64,000 nucleotides of DNA from Streptomyces sp. NBC_00448. Its GTDB lineage: Bacteria; Actinomycetota; Actinomycetes; Streptomycetales; Streptomycetaceae. Made by a program: the position numbers and the translations under genes. The notes under the pieces were generated by a model that searched no databases, had not been told where the DNA came from, and saw nothing but the letters and a program-made list of their open reading frames with translations. The stretch is taken from assembly GCF_036014115.1 (NCBI RefSeq), contig NZ_CP107913.1:3165001-3229000 (forward strand), in the 5' to 3' direction. Each line of letters starts with the position of its first letter. Within the stretch, counting starts at the first letter, position 1. Below, piece after piece: positions 44,537 through 54,169 of this stretch.

Positions 44537-45481
44537 GTGCAGCCGCTCTCGGACGCCCCGCGCTTCCCGCACACCTCGCGCTTCCCGCACCTCTCGCACT
44601 GGTTGCGCGACACCACCGAGGACCTCGGTCTGCGGCTCATCGCCGCGTTGGGTCTGCTGCTCTACCTGGTCTTCATCGTCGTGCCGGTCTTCATGAGCCT
44701 GCGCAGCAGCTTCACCGACGAGAACCCGCTCAGGTCCGGCAGCCACTGGATCGGCCTCGCCAACTACTCCGAGATGCTGCACGACAGCCAGCTGCGCGAC
44801 AGCGTGCTGTTCACGCTCGCGCTGGCGGTCGGCGTGACGGTCGTGGCCAACATGATCGGCCTCGCCTTCGCGATGCTGCTGGACCGGACCGAGTTGAGCT
44901 ACCGGGTGCTGCGCACCATCGCGTTCCTGCCCCAGGTGATCTCGGGGGTGATCGTCGGCTTCGTGTGGAAGACGATCCTCACCGAGGACGGCCTGCTCAA
45001 CGACCTGCTCAAGCGCACCCACGTGGTGCACCAGCCGGTGGACTGGCTGGGCACGCCGCACCTGGCGCAGCTGTCGGTGGGGATCGTGGTGGCGTGGGTG
45101 CTGTCCGGCTTCACCACCGTCGTCTACCTCGCGGCGCTGCAGAACATCCCGCGCGAGCTGTACGACGCGGGGTCGATCGACGGCGCCAACTCCCGCCAGC
45201 AGTTCCGCATGATCACGCTGCGGATGGTCGCCCCGGCGACCACGATCAGCGTGACGATCTCGCTGATCACGGTGCTGAAGCTGTACGACATCATCCAGGT
45301 GCTCACCTCCGGCGGCCCCGCCGACGCCACCCAGTCCACGGCGCAGTACATCGTGAAGATGGCGTTCACCTCCGACCGGTTCGGCTACGCCTCCGCCATC
45401 GCGATGTTCCTGCTGGCACTGTCCGCGGTGATCGCCCTGTCCGTCACGAGCATCCTGCGCCGCAGGGAGGTCGACCTGTGA
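44537..45481 (+). CDS. ABC sugar transporter permease 1 (MalF type)
   Basis: 314 aa from GTG 44537, preferred for its strong GGAGGGGG site. An ATG at 44498 overlaps the previous stop as ATGA and would add 13 residues. Six membrane helices, starting with LRLIAALGLLLYLVFIVVPV. The EAA loop ELYDAGSIDGANSRQQFRMI contacts the ATPase. It forms the channel with permease 2. Confidence 0.93.
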   Translation: MQPLSDAPRFPHTSRFPHLSHWLRDTTEDLGLRLIAALGLLLYLVFIVVPVFMSLRSSFTDENPLRSGSHWIGLANYSEMLHDSQLRDSVLFTLALAVGVTVVANMIGLAFAMLLDRTELSYRVLRTIAFLPQVISGVIVGFVWKTILTEDGLLNDLLKRTHVVHQPVDWLGTPHLAQLSVGIVVAWVLSGFTTVVYLAALQNIPRELYDAGSIDGANSRQQFRMITLRMVAPATTISVTISLITVLKLYDIIQVLTSGGPADATQSTAQYIVKMAFTSDRFGYASAIAMFLLALSAVIALSVTSILRRREVDL

Positions 45482-46422
45482 CCGTGCACGCCGTTCCGAC
45501 CGTTCCCACCGCACCGGACCGGGCCCGTGCGCGGCCGCGCCGGGCCGCGGCCCCGATGCCGCGCCGCTCGCGGCGGGGCCGTCCGGGCCGGTCGCGCAGC
45601 AGCTGGCTGAGTCCGGCCCGGCTGACCCTCGCGGTGATCGTGGTGCTGGTGTTCGTCAGCCCGATCTATCTGACGATCGTCAACGCGTTCAAGAAGGAGG
45701 GCGACATCGTCGCCGGCCCGGCGACGCCTCCGCTCCATCCGACGCTGGGCAATCTGCACACCGCGCTCAGCCGGCCGGACCACCTGCTCCAGCACGGACT
45801 GCGCAACTCGCTGATCGTGGTGGTGTGTTCGGTGCTGCTGCTGATCCCGCTGGGCTCGGCGTTCAGCTTCTACGTCTCCCGGCGGCGGACCCGCACCCGC
45901 GCGGCGGTGCTGGCGGTGCTGGCCGCGGGGCTGATGATCCCGCCGCAGGTGGTGCTGCTGCCGACCATCCGCATCCTGACCTTCCTCGGCCTGGACCACA
46001 GCTATCCGGGGCTGATCCTGTCCAACCTGGGCGGCGGCTACTTCTCGTTCGCGGTGTTCGTCTACGTCGGCTTCATGCGGGCGGTGCCCGACGAGGTGGT
46101 GGAGGCGGCCCGGCTGGACGGCGCCGGCGGGCTGCGGATCTGGTGGACCATCGTGATGCCGCTGGTGCGGCCGGCCACCGCGACCGTGACCATCTTCCTT
46201 TCGCTGTGGATCTGGAACGACTTCCTCAACCCGCAGTTCATCCTCGGCCCGCTCCAGGGCCAGACCATCACCACCGGTCTCTATCTCTCCGTGGGGCAGT
46301 TCCAGATGGATTACGGCCAGTTGTTCGGCATCATGTTCCTCGCCGGGGTGATCCCGGTCGTCGGGTACCTCACCCTGCAGAAGCAGTTCATCGCCGGTCT
46401 GACCTCGGGATCGACCAAGTGA
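45478..46422 (+). CDS. ABC sugar transporter permease 2 (MalG type)
   Basis: 314 aa; the GTG start overlaps the previous stop as GTGA. A basic, Pro/Arg-rich cytoplasmic tail of about 45 residues precedes six membrane helices. The EAA loop is VVEAARLDGAGGLRIWWTIV. Its own stop overlaps the glycosidase start, again as GTGA, so the last three genes are tightly coupled. Confidence 0.94.
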   Translation: MTVHAVPTVPTAPDRARARPRRAAAPMPRRSRRGRPGRSRSSWLSPARLTLAVIVVLVFVSPIYLTIVNAFKKEGDIVAGPATPPLHPTLGNLHTALSRPDHLLQHGLRNSLIVVVCSVLLLIPLGSAFSFYVSRRRTRTRAAVLAVLAAGLMIPPQVVLLPTIRILTFLGLDHSYPGLILSNLGGGYFSFAVFVYVGFMRAVPDEVVEAARLDGAGGLRIWWTIVMPLVRPATATVTIFLSLWIWNDFLNPQFILGPLQGQTITTGLYLSVGQFQMDYGQLFGIMFLAGVIPVVGYLTLQKQFIAGLTSGSTK

Positions 46423-49157
46423 GCGCGGCGCCGGGCGGCGTGGGGCTCGCGGCGGGCCCCGGTCCCGAGCCGGCCCCTGTTCCGAATACGGCTTCGGTTC
46501 CGGTTAGGGTTCCGGTTCCGACGGAGGGCGGTCCTGACCGGCCCGAGGGAGTGCCCGCGCTGGACGACCTGGCCGGCGGGTGGCTGCCGGTCGAGGAGCT
46601 GGCCCATCTGCCGTCGCTGCGCAACCAGTGGGGCCAGGCGCACCTCAACGCGGACCTGGCGTCGCTGTCGTGGGTGGCGTTCCCGCCCTACAGCGGCGGC
46701 TACCACACCGGGGTCCTGCGGGTGGACGGCCGCCCGCTCGCCGCGCAGCGGATGCGCTGGTCCCCCTGGGGCGTCCAACGCGCCGCCGAGCAGGGGCCGT
46801 TGACCGTCGAGACCGACGTGCGGATGGCGTACGAGCGCAGCCGCGTGCTGTGGCGGATCACGCTGCGCAACGACTCGGCGGAGCCGGTGCGGACCGTCGT
46901 CGAGCAGGAGATGCTGGCGATGTTCGCGCACTCCGAGGTCGACTGGGGCTGGCTGTACGGAACTCCGTGGAACTCCGGCCACCACCACGACTTCTACGCC
47001 ACCGAGCGGCTGCGCGCCGAGGTGACGGCTGAGCGGCCCCGGCAGGTGCAGCTCCTCCCGCACGGCGAGCGCTGGATACGGCTCGGCTCGCCGCGCATCC
47101 CCGGCATCCAACGGGATGAGGACACCGCGCCGATGCTGCTGGAGTCGGAGCTGCCGGACCACTCCGCGCCGGACTCCGGCCGGGTGCGGGCACCCGGCGC
47201 ACCTTGCCTGGTACGGCAGTTGGCGGTCGAGCGGAGCAACGGGGTACGCACCGCGATCGGCGACGGCGTGGCCGCGTACACCGTGCGGGCCGGCACCGAC
47301 CTGCGGGTCGGACCGGTGGCGCTCGGCGCGGGCGACGCACTGCAGTTGGAGGTGCGGGTGGACCAGCCCGGGGTGAGCGGGGTGGTCGCCACTCACGGCA
47401 ACCATCCGGACTCGGCTCAACTGGGCTTCCATGAAGGGCGGTTGACGCTGCGGATCGGCGGGGAGCTGGTGGTGGCCGAAGAGCCGCTGCCGCTCGGGTC
47501 CTGGCACGCGGTGGGCGTGCGGCTGTCGGAGCAGGGCGCGACGCTGCTGGTCGACGGCACCGCCGCGGGGCGTACGGCGCCGTGGTGGGGCGGGCAGCGG
47601 TGGACGGCCGAGGCGCTGCCCGGCGGCGGGGTGCTGGTCACGGACGGGGCCGGGCCGGCCCGGTCCTGCTACGCGTTCCAGGCCGCGCCCGACGCACTGA
47701 CCGTGGACGGCGCGCGGGCGGTGGCCCGCTGGGAGGTCGCGCTCGCGCCCGGGCAGCGGGTCGAGCTGGGCTTCGTGCTGGACGTGGCCCGGGACGCGGA
47801 CGCGGCGCGGCGACGGGCGTACGGCGCGGCGGCCGGCTTCGACGCGGCTTTCGCGGAGGTCGCCGAGCGGTGGCGCGCCACCTGGGCGTACGCGTTCACG
47901 CCGGGCAACCCGGAGTTCTCCGGGCACCTTCCGGCGCTGGTCACGGCCGACCCGGACCTGGCGCGCACCTACTACCTGGGGGTGCTGCTGGCGCTGTACC
48001 TGCGCAACACGCAGGTGTCGCGGACCGGTCCGGTGTTCCTGACCGGCGGGCCCCGGCTCGGGCCGACCACGACCTTCTTCTGGGACCAGTCGGAGTTCGC
48101 CCGCACCGCGGCGCTGCTGGAGCCGGCCGGGATGCGGGCATGGATCGTGGCGGCGCTCGGCCAACCGTACGACCACTGCCACTCGTTCGACACCCGCAAC
48201 CTGCTGCCGGTCGGCAACCACTACGCCGCGAACGACCACGCGCTGTTCCGTACCGCCACCGCGTATCTCGGGGTGACCGGGGACCTGGGACTGCTCGCCG
48301 AATCCACGGGCGGGCGCAGCGTGTTGGACCATCTGCGGGCGATGGCCTACCGGCCGCGTTCGCGGTCGGCGGCGTTCGGCGGAGGGGTGCTGGTCGATCT
48401 TGGCCGGGACGCCTGGGAGTTGCTGGAGTGCGTGCCCAACTACCGTGACGCGGTCACATCGTTCAATGCCGGCTACGTCGGCATGCTGCGCTCGCTCGGC
48501 GGGCTGCTGCGCCGGCTCGGCCTGGACGCGGAGGCGGCCGGCGCCGAGCAGGACGGCGACGCGCTGGCCCGCGCGGTACTGGACGGCTACGCCGGCGGCG
48601 GGCGGTGGCTGATCCGGCATCCGGAGGGCAGCGAACCCATCGGCCACTGCCTGGACTTCGCGCTGGTGGCCGCCGACATGACCGGTGACCTGTCGGCGGC
48701 GCGGCGCACGGAGATGGTGCGGTTCGTGACGACCCGGCTGATCGACGGCGACTGGATGCGGGCGCTCGACCCGGCCGACCCGATCGCGCCGCTGTCCGAC
48801 CGGCCCGACCACGGCGCGGCGGGCGCCTTCGCGGCCTGGCCGGGGGCGACCGCGTACGGGCTGTGCCGGCTCGGGCGGGCCGACCTCGCGGCGGACCTGC
48901 TGCGGCGCGGCCATCGCGCCACGTCGGGCGGGCTGTGGGGGCAGGCGATGGAGGCCACCGCGGACGGCCGCTACCGCGTCGCCGAGCGCGGGGTGTCCAA
49001 CCGGGAGAGCGTGGCCGCCGTCGCGGTGACCGAGGCGGTGATCGCCGGGTTGTTCGGGGTCGAGGCGGATGCGGCCGGCGGCGGCGCGGCGCTGCCGGGT
49101 CCCGGGCGGACGGTGGTGTCGCCGTTCGGGGAGCTGCGCAACGTCCGTACGGCGTAG
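46419..49157 (+). CDS. Cytoplasmic six-hairpin glycosidase with an internal LamG-like segment
   Basis: 912 aa without a signal peptide. The N-terminal beta domain (LSWVAFPPYSGGYHTGVLRV, RSRVLWRITLRNDSAEPVRT) is followed at about 295-400 by a LamG/concanavalin-like segment (LRIGGELVVAEEPLPLGSWH, LLVDGTAAGR). An alpha/alpha six-barrel follows from about 485 (TYYLGVLLALYLRNTQVSRT, TFFWDQSEFARTAALLEPAG, ECVPNYRDAVTSFNAGYVGM). Acidic residues in FFWDQSEF and ECVPNY are candidates for catalysis. The exact GH family is uncertain. Being the last operon gene, it should cleave the imported oligosaccharide. Confidence 0.75.
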   Translation: MSAAPGGVGLAAGPGPEPAPVPNTASVPVRVPVPTEGGPDRPEGVPALDDLAGGWLPVEELAHLPSLRNQWGQAHLNADLASLSWVAFPPYSGGYHTGVLRVDGRPLAAQRMRWSPWGVQRAAEQGPLTVETDVRMAYERSRVLWRITLRNDSAEPVRTVVEQEMLAMFAHSEVDWGWLYGTPWNSGHHHDFYATERLRAEVTAERPRQVQLLPHGERWIRLGSPRIPGIQRDEDTAPMLLESELPDHSAPDSGRVRAPGAPCLVRQLAVERSNGVRTAIGDGVAAYTVRAGTDLRVGPVALGAGDALQLEVRVDQPGVSGVVATHGNHPDSAQLGFHEGRLTLRIGGELVVAEEPLPLGSWHAVGVRLSEQGATLLVDGTAAGRTAPWWGGQRWTAEALPGGGVLVTDGAGPARSCYAFQAAPDALTVDGARAVARWEVALAPGQRVELGFVLDVARDADAARRRAYGAAAGFDAAFAEVAERWRATWAYAFTPGNPEFSGHLPALVTADPDLARTYYLGVLLALYLRNTQVSRTGPVFLTGGPRLGPTTTFFWDQSEFARTAALLEPAGMRAWIVAALGQPYDHCHSFDTRNLLPVGNHYAANDHALFRTATAYLGVTGDLGLLAESTGGRSVLDHLRAMAYRPRSRSAAFGGGVLVDLGRDAWELLECVPNYRDAVTSFNAGYVGMLRSLGGLLRRLGLDAEAAGAEQDGDALARAVLDGYAGGGRWLIRHPEGSEPIGHCLDFALVAADMTGDLSAARRTEMVRFVTTRLIDGDWMRALDPADPIAPLSDRPDHGAAGAFAAWPGATAYGLCRLGRADLAADLLRRGHRATSGGLWGQAMEATADGRYRVAERGVSNRESVAAVAVTEAVIAGLFGVEADAAGGGAALPGPGRTVVSPFGELRNVRTA

Positions 49158-49313
49158 GCCGATCGCCGGGCGTGCGCCGCATGTGGTCACGCCTGGCACC
49201 TCGGCCATCGATGCACAACTCCCGGTTGTGGCTCGCCGGACGGATGGTTGTTTGCCCTGCCGTCCTCGCACTTGCTTTCATGGCGCCGGTCAACGCGGAG
49301 TTGTACGGGCGAC

Positions 49314-50681
49314 ATGGCGAGGGGTGCGCTGAACGTGACGGACGGCAGGGCGGACGATAGGGCACCCGGCGCGGCGGGAACGGTGGGGACGCGGTCGCTG
49401 GGGCGGCCCTTCGGCCGGCTCTGGGCGGCCTACGCGGTCAGCGCCTACGGCACCGGCTTCGGCTTCGGGGCGTTCCCGCTGCTCGCGATCATGGTGCTGC
49501 ACGCCGGGTCGGGCGAGGTGTCGGCGCTGTCGGCCGCCGGGCTCGCCGTGGGTGCGGTGGCGGCGGTGCCGCTCGGCCCGTGGGTGGAGTTCCACCGCAA
49601 GCGGCCGGTGATGATCGCGATGGACCTGGTCCGGTTCGCCGCGATGATCAGCATCCCCGTCGCCTACGCGTGCGGCCGGCTCGGCTTCGCCCAACTGCTC
49701 GTCGTGTCCGTCGTCGTGGCCACCGCGAAGATCGCGTTCCGGTCGGCGAGCGGCGCCTACCTGAAGTCGCTGGTCCGGCCGGAGCACCTGCTTGTCGCCA
49801 ACGGCCGCTTCGAGTCGACCACATGGAGCGCCACCGTGATCGGACCGCCGCTCGGCGGCGCCGCGATCGGGCTGTTCGGCCCGGTGACGACCGTGGTCGC
49901 CGACGCGGTCAGCTACCTGCTGTCGGCCCTCGGCGTCCGCGCGATCGGCGGCAGCGAGCCGCACCCGCGGGCCCGTACGACGCCGGTCCCCGCACAGGGC
50001 GGCGCCGCGCCCCGCTCGCGGATCGCCGAACTGCTCGACGGATGGCGGCACATCCTCGGCCACCCGACGCTGTGCCGGCTCTTCCTCAACACGCTCCTGA
50101 TGAACGCCCTGCTGCTGGCCACCGAACCTCTGCTCGCCGTCCTCATGCTCGGCCGGCTCGGCTTCGCCCCCTGGCAGTACGGCCTCGCCTTCGCGCTGCC
50201 TTGCGTCGGCGGCCTGATCGGGGCGCGGATGTCCCGGCGGCTGGTCGCGCGGTTCGGGCAGCACCGCGTCCTGCTCGTCTCGGGCACGCTGCGCGCGTGC
50301 TGGCCGCTGTGGCTGGCGTTCCTCCGGCCCGGGATCGCCGGGATCGTGCTCGTGGTCGTCGTGCAGTTCGGCCTGGTCACCTGCATCGGCGTGTTCAACC
50401 CGGTGCTCGCCACCTACCGGCTGGAGCAGACCGCGACGGACCGCGTCGCCCGCACGCTGTCGGCGTGGACGGTCAGCAGCAACCTCACCGTCGCGGCCAT
50501 GACCGCCCTGTGGGGCCTGCTGGCGGCCCTCACCTCACCGCGCCTGGCGATCGGCGCCGCCGGAGTCCTCGTCCTCGCCACCCCGCTGCTCCTCCCCCGC
50601 GCCGCCCGCGGCACCTCGGCGGCCGCCGACCCGGCCGACGCCCCGGCCGACGCCCCGGAGCCCGCCCGCGGCGCCGCGTGA
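49314..50681 (+). CDS. MFS transporter (MFS_3/enterobactin-exporter-like)
   Basis: 455 aa with about 12 membrane helices. It begins with a polar tail, then RLWAAYAVSAYGTGFGFGAF. The loop 2-3 region VEFHRKRPVMIAMDLVRFAA and the stretch LLVANGRFESTTWSATVIGP (in the family usually N-x-R-x-E) fit the MFS_3 group of exporters. Starts at ATG 49314, 156 bp after the glycosidase gene. The C-terminus is an Ala/Asp/Pro repeat tail. Substrate unknown. Confidence 0.88.
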   Translation: MARGALNVTDGRADDRAPGAAGTVGTRSLGRPFGRLWAAYAVSAYGTGFGFGAFPLLAIMVLHAGSGEVSALSAAGLAVGAVAAVPLGPWVEFHRKRPVMIAMDLVRFAAMISIPVAYACGRLGFAQLLVVSVVVATAKIAFRSASGAYLKSLVRPEHLLVANGRFESTTWSATVIGPPLGGAAIGLFGPVTTVVADAVSYLLSALGVRAIGGSEPHPRARTTPVPAQGGAAPRSRIAELLDGWRHILGHPTLCRLFLNTLLMNALLLATEPLLAVLMLGRLGFAPWQYGLAFALPCVGGLIGARMSRRLVARFGQHRVLLVSGTLRACWPLWLAFLRPGIAGIVLVVVVQFGLVTCIGVFNPVLATYRLEQTATDRVARTLSAWTVSSNLTVAAMTALWGLLAALTSPRLAIGAAGVLVLATPLLLPRAARGTSAAADPADAPADAPEPARGAA

Positions 50682-50703
50682 AGCCCGAACACGCCGCCAC
50701 CCG

Positions 50704-52119
50704 CTACGACTTCCGGGTCAGGCCGCGGTCCAGAAGGGTCATCGCGAGGACCGCGGCGCCCGCGCCGATGAGGATGATCGCCGCCGCGTGCAGCCCGGAG
50801 TCGGTGGCGCCGTGCTTGAAGGCGAGCCCGGTGATGGTGGCGGAGACGATGGAGCCGAGGTAGCCGAAGGTGCGGAACAGCCCGGAGGCGGTACCGATCT
50901 GCTCGGGCGGCGACTGCGTGTAGAGCGCGGTCTGGTTGCTGACGGTGGCGGTGCCGACGCACAGGCCGAAGACGAGGGTGACGGCCACCACCAGGGCGAC
51001 CGGGCTGTGCGCGGTCAGCGCGAGGATGCCCAGCGAGCCGGCCAGCATGGCGACCGCGGCGGTGACCAGCGGCCCGCGGACGAGGTTGCGCCGGGACAGC
51101 GGCCGCGAGACGAGCGCGGACAGCGCGCCCATCGGCAGGAGCAGCAGCCCCGCCTCCTCGGTGGACAGCCCCCGGCCGGCCTCCAGCCACTGGGTGAGCC
51201 CGTACATCACGGTGTAGGTGCCCAGCAAGGTGAGCGAGGTGCGCAGGTAGGTCCGGGTGAGGGCCGCGTTGGCACCGAGGCCGCGGATGTCGAAGAAGGG
51301 GGTGGGGGTGCGCAGTTCCCACCACACGAGCGGCCCCACCAGCAGCACGGCGACGGCGAGCGCGATCCAGTCGAGGTCCGGCAGGTCCATCAGGAAGACC
51401 ATCAGCGCGGTCATGAACCCGCCGAAGCCGACCATGCCGGGCAGGTCGATCCGGGCGGCGATCTGCCGCGCACCGCGGCGCGGTCCGGTGGCGGGCGGGT
51501 CGGCCGGCACCCAGCACAACGTCATCACGAACGCGACGGCGGTGACGGGCACGTTGATCAGGAACGCCCAGTGCCAGCCGAGCGCGCCGACCAGGACGCC
51601 GCCGAGCGGAGGTCCCACCGCTGTGGTGGCCATCCCGGCGATCGCGATCCCGCCGAGCACCGCGCCGGGCGGCTCGGCCAGGCCCGCGGCGGCGGCCCGC
51701 CGCCGGATCAGCACCATCGCCGAGGGGAAGCCCGCGGACGTGCCGACGCCGATCAGCACCCGCGCCACGGTGAGCGTCGCCAGGTCGGTGGCGAAGCCGC
51801 CGAGCACACCGCCGAGCAGCACCAGCGTGATCCCGGCCAGGAACACCCGGCGCGGCCCGAACTCCTCCGCGAGCTTGCCCGCGGTCGGCTGGGCGATGGC
51901 GCAGGCCAGGTAGAGGCTGGAGACCAGGACCGCGGTGCTGCCGACGGACACGTGCAGCGCGGTGGAGATGGGCACGAGCGCGGTCGCGATGATCGAGCTG
52001 TTCACCGGGTTGAGCGCGGAGCCCACGTACAGCGGGGTCACGAAGCGCCAGGCGAAGGGGGCGGCAGCGTCGGTGCCCGCGGGCGCGGACGCTGCCTGCT
52101 GCCGTATTCGGAGCGTCAT
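50704..52119 (-). CDS. MFS transporter, DHA2-like, in a MarR operon
   Basis: 471 aa, about 14 membrane helices (first: FVTPLYVGSALNPVNSSIIA). Motif-like loop LAEEFGPRRVFLAGITLV. The ATG overlaps the stop of the upstream MarR gene as ATGA, so both are translated together. The pairing of a MarR repressor and an efflux pump suggests drug or metabolite resistance. It is convergent with the other MFS gene (22 bp apart). Confidence 0.92.
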   Translation of the reverse strand: MTLRIRQQAASAPAGTDAAAPFAWRFVTPLYVGSALNPVNSSIIATALVPISTALHVSVGSTAVLVSSLYLACAIAQPTAGKLAEEFGPRRVFLAGITLVLLGGVLGGFATDLATLTVARVLIGVGTSAGFPSAMVLIRRRAAAAGLAEPPGAVLGGIAIAGMATTAVGPPLGGVLVGALGWHWAFLINVPVTAVAFVMTLCWVPADPPATGPRRGARQIAARIDLPGMVGFGGFMTALMVFLMDLPDLDWIALAVAVLLVGPLVWWELRTPTPFFDIRGLGANAALTRTYLRTSLTLLGTYTVMYGLTQWLEAGRGLSTEEAGLLLLPMGALSALVSRPLSRRNLVRGPLVTAAVAMLAGSLGILALTAHSPVALVVAVTLVFGLCVGTATVSNQTALYTQSPPEQIGTASGLFRTFGYLGSIVSATITGLAFKHGATDSGLHAAAIILIGAGAAVLAMTLLDRGLTRKS

Positions 52120-52724
52120 TCCGCCGGACCCTTCGGGCTCGCCACGTCCTTCGGGTCGTCTGATCCCTCCGGACCTTCCGGCCCCTTCGGCTCGCCGTCG
52201 TCGAGTTCCGCCGCCGCGAGCCGCTCCAGCAGCGCGATCGTGCGCTCCAGGTCAGCGCGCTCCCCCGCCGGGACCAGCGCGTCCAGGGCCCGGGTGAGGA
52301 AGGACTCCCGTGAGGACTCCAACGTGTCCAGCAGGCGCGCGGCGGACGGCTCGGCGGTCACCAGGGTCTTGCGGCCGTCGGCCGGGTCCCGGTGGCCCCG
52401 CACCAGGCCGGCCGCCTTGAGTACGGCCAGGTTCTGGGCGATGGACTGCGGGCTCACGTGCTGGGTGGTGGCCAGCCAGGCCGCGGTGACCGGACCGTCG
52501 TGCACCACGCTGCCCAGCACCGCGAGCTGCGAGATCGACAGTCCGGTGCCGTGCAGTCCCGCCTCCACCCGCAGGCGCGAGCGGAGGCGGGTGATGGCCA
52601 CGCTGAGCCGGTGGGCGACCGCCGGCGTGCTGTCGGCCGCGGTGCCGCCGGCGGGCGTGGAGCCGGCCGGGGCGGTGCCGTCGGAAACCGGCACGGGGGT
52701 GCCGGCGGGGTCATGTGGGCGCAT
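52116..52724 (-). CDS. MarR-family regulator
   Basis: 202 aa from ATG 52724 (GTG 52733 is an alternative). The winged helix lies at about 60-125 (ISQLAVLGSVVHDGPVTAAW, LATTQHVSPQSIAQNLAVLK, RDPADGRKTLVTAE). The C-terminus is a low-complexity Glu/Gly/Pro tail. It is the first gene of the MarR-MFS operon. Palindromic sites just upstream (52743-52774) probably serve autoregulation. Confidence 0.92.
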   Translation of the reverse strand: MRPHDPAGTPVPVSDGTAPAGSTPAGGTAADSTPAVAHRLSVAITRLRSRLRVEAGLHGTGLSISQLAVLGSVVHDGPVTAAWLATTQHVSPQSIAQNLAVLKAAGLVRGHRDPADGRKTLVTAEPSAARLLDTLESSRESFLTRALDALVPAGERADLERTIALLERLAAAELDDGEPKGPEGPEGSDDPKDVASPKGPAE

Positions 52725-52742
52725 GACCGCCACCGTAACAGC

Positions 52743-52774
52743 TCGACAAGCAACTTGTTGAATTTACTTGTCGA
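52743..52774. promoter_or_regulatory. MarR-type palindromic operator
   Basis: TCGACAAG (52743-52750) and CTTGTCGA (52767-52774) form perfect 8-bp arms. Nested inside is ACAAG-CAA-CTTGT (52746-52758). The AT-rich centre stands out against the surrounding GC and lies immediately before the marR-like gene. Confidence 0.6.
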
Positions 52775-52776
52775 AA

Positions 52777-54150
52777 TTACCGATCGCCGCCGAGCGCCCC
52801 CTCGCCACGCCCCGCCGCGCCCGGCTCCGGGTGGCCCGCGACCCGCGTCGCCCCCGACGCCTCCGCACCGCTCACCGGCTCCACCAGCACCGTGCCGATC
52901 CGGTTCCGCCGTCCCGCCTGCGTCTCCGCGGTCAGCCGCAGCGCGACCGTACCGTCCGGTCCGACCGCCGACGCGTCCACCGGCAGCGGCACCACCGCGA
53001 CCGCGCCCGGGATCGGCACCCGGCCCAGCGCCTTCGCCAGCAGGCCGCCGACCGTCTCCACGTCGTCGTCGTCGAGCGGCACGCCGTACAACTCGCCGAG
53101 GTCGCCGATGTCCAGCCGCGCGGTGACCCGGAACCGGCCGCCGCCCAGCCGCTCCACCGGCGGTGTCTCCCGGTCGTACTCGTCGGTGATCTCCCCGACG
53201 ATCTCCTCCAGGATGTCCTCGATCGTCACGATGCCGGCGGTGCCGCCGTACTCGTCGACCACGACCGCGACGTGGTTGCGCTGCTGCTGCATCTCGCGCA
53301 GCAGGTCCCCGGCGTTCTTGGTGTCGGGCACGAAGAAGGCCGGCCGGATCAGCGAGGAGACCGGGTCGGACTCGGCATCGCGGTTGATGTGCACCCGCCG
53401 CGCCAGGTCCTTGAGGTAGACGAAGCCGACCACGTCGTCCTCGCTCTCCCCGGTCACCGGAATCCGGGAGAAGCCGCTGCGCAGCGCCAGCGTCATCCCC
53501 TGACGGACCGTCTTGAAGCGTTCGATCATCACGAGTTCGGTACGCGGCACCATCACCTCGCGCACGATCGTGTCGCCCAACTCGAAGACCGAGTGCACCA
53601 TCCGGCGCTCCTCGTCCTCGATCAGCGACTCGGACTCGGCGAGGTCCACGGCCGCCCGCAGCTCCGCCTCGCTCGCGAACGGCCCGCGCTTGAAGCCCTT
53701 GCCGGGCGTGAGCGCGTTGCCCAGCAGGATCAGCAGCCCCGGCACCGGCCCCATCACCCGGGCCAGCGGCAGCAGGACGTACGACGCGGCGGTCGCGGTG
53801 TTCATCGGGTGCTGGCGGCCGATGGTGCGCGGCGAGACCCCGACCGCCACGTAGGACACCAGCACCATCACGCCGATCGCGACGCACAGCACCTGCCAGG
53901 TGCGGTCGAAGTGCCGGTCGGCGACCACCGTGATCAGGACGGCCGCGGCCGTCTCGCAGGCGACGCGCACCAGCAGCGCCACGTTCAGGTAGCGGGTGGG
54001 GTCGGAGGCGACCGCGACGAGGTTCGCGGCCCCGCGCCGGCCGGAGCGCAGCGCGTCCTGGGCGCGGAACCGGGAGACCCGGGCGAGCCCGGCCTCGGCG
54101 CACGCCGCGAGCCAGGCGACGATGACGAGCAGTACGGCGAAGACGACCAT
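52777..54150 (-). CDS. CorC/HlyC-type membrane protein with CBS domains
   Basis: 457 aa. The N-terminal CNNM-like part has about four membrane helices (VVFAVLLVIVAWLAACAEAG to LPLARVMGPVPGLLILLGNA). Two CBS domains follow (VMVPRTELVMIERFKTVRQG; PAFFVPDTKNAGDLLREMQQ, QRNHVAVVVDEYGGTAGIVT), then a CorC_HlyC transporter-associated domain. Probably takes part in divalent-cation (Mg/Co) transport. The start ATG 54150 lies 19 bases after ybeY. The phoH-ybeY-corC order is conserved in many bacteria. Confidence 0.93.
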   Translation of the reverse strand: MVVFAVLLVIVAWLAACAEAGLARVSRFRAQDALRSGRRGAANLVAVASDPTRYLNVALLVRVACETAAAVLITVVADRHFDRTWQVLCVAIGVMVLVSYVAVGVSPRTIGRQHPMNTATAASYVLLPLARVMGPVPGLLILLGNALTPGKGFKRGPFASEAELRAAVDLAESESLIEDEERRMVHSVFELGDTIVREVMVPRTELVMIERFKTVRQGMTLALRSGFSRIPVTGESEDDVVGFVYLKDLARRVHINRDAESDPVSSLIRPAFFVPDTKNAGDLLREMQQQRNHVAVVVDEYGGTAGIVTIEDILEEIVGEITDEYDRETPPVERLGGGRFRVTARLDIGDLGELYGVPLDDDDVETVGGLLAKALGRVPIPGAVAVVPLPVDASAVGPDGTVALRLTAETQAGRRNRIGTVLVEPVSGAEASGATRVAGHPEPGAAGRGEGALGGDR

Positions 54151-54169
54151 GAGGGTGCAGTCGCCGCCG

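Noticed and set aside
45825..46418. N-terminal extension of the operon glycosidase into the permease gene
   Set aside because: The extension is Arg/Pro-rich and overlaps permease 2 in another frame; the GTGA overlap at 46419 gives a natural start.
46445..46520. GGTTCCGG-type repeats at the start of the glycosidase gene
   Set aside because: Short and irregular; they encode a Pro/Val-rich linker and need no further explanation.
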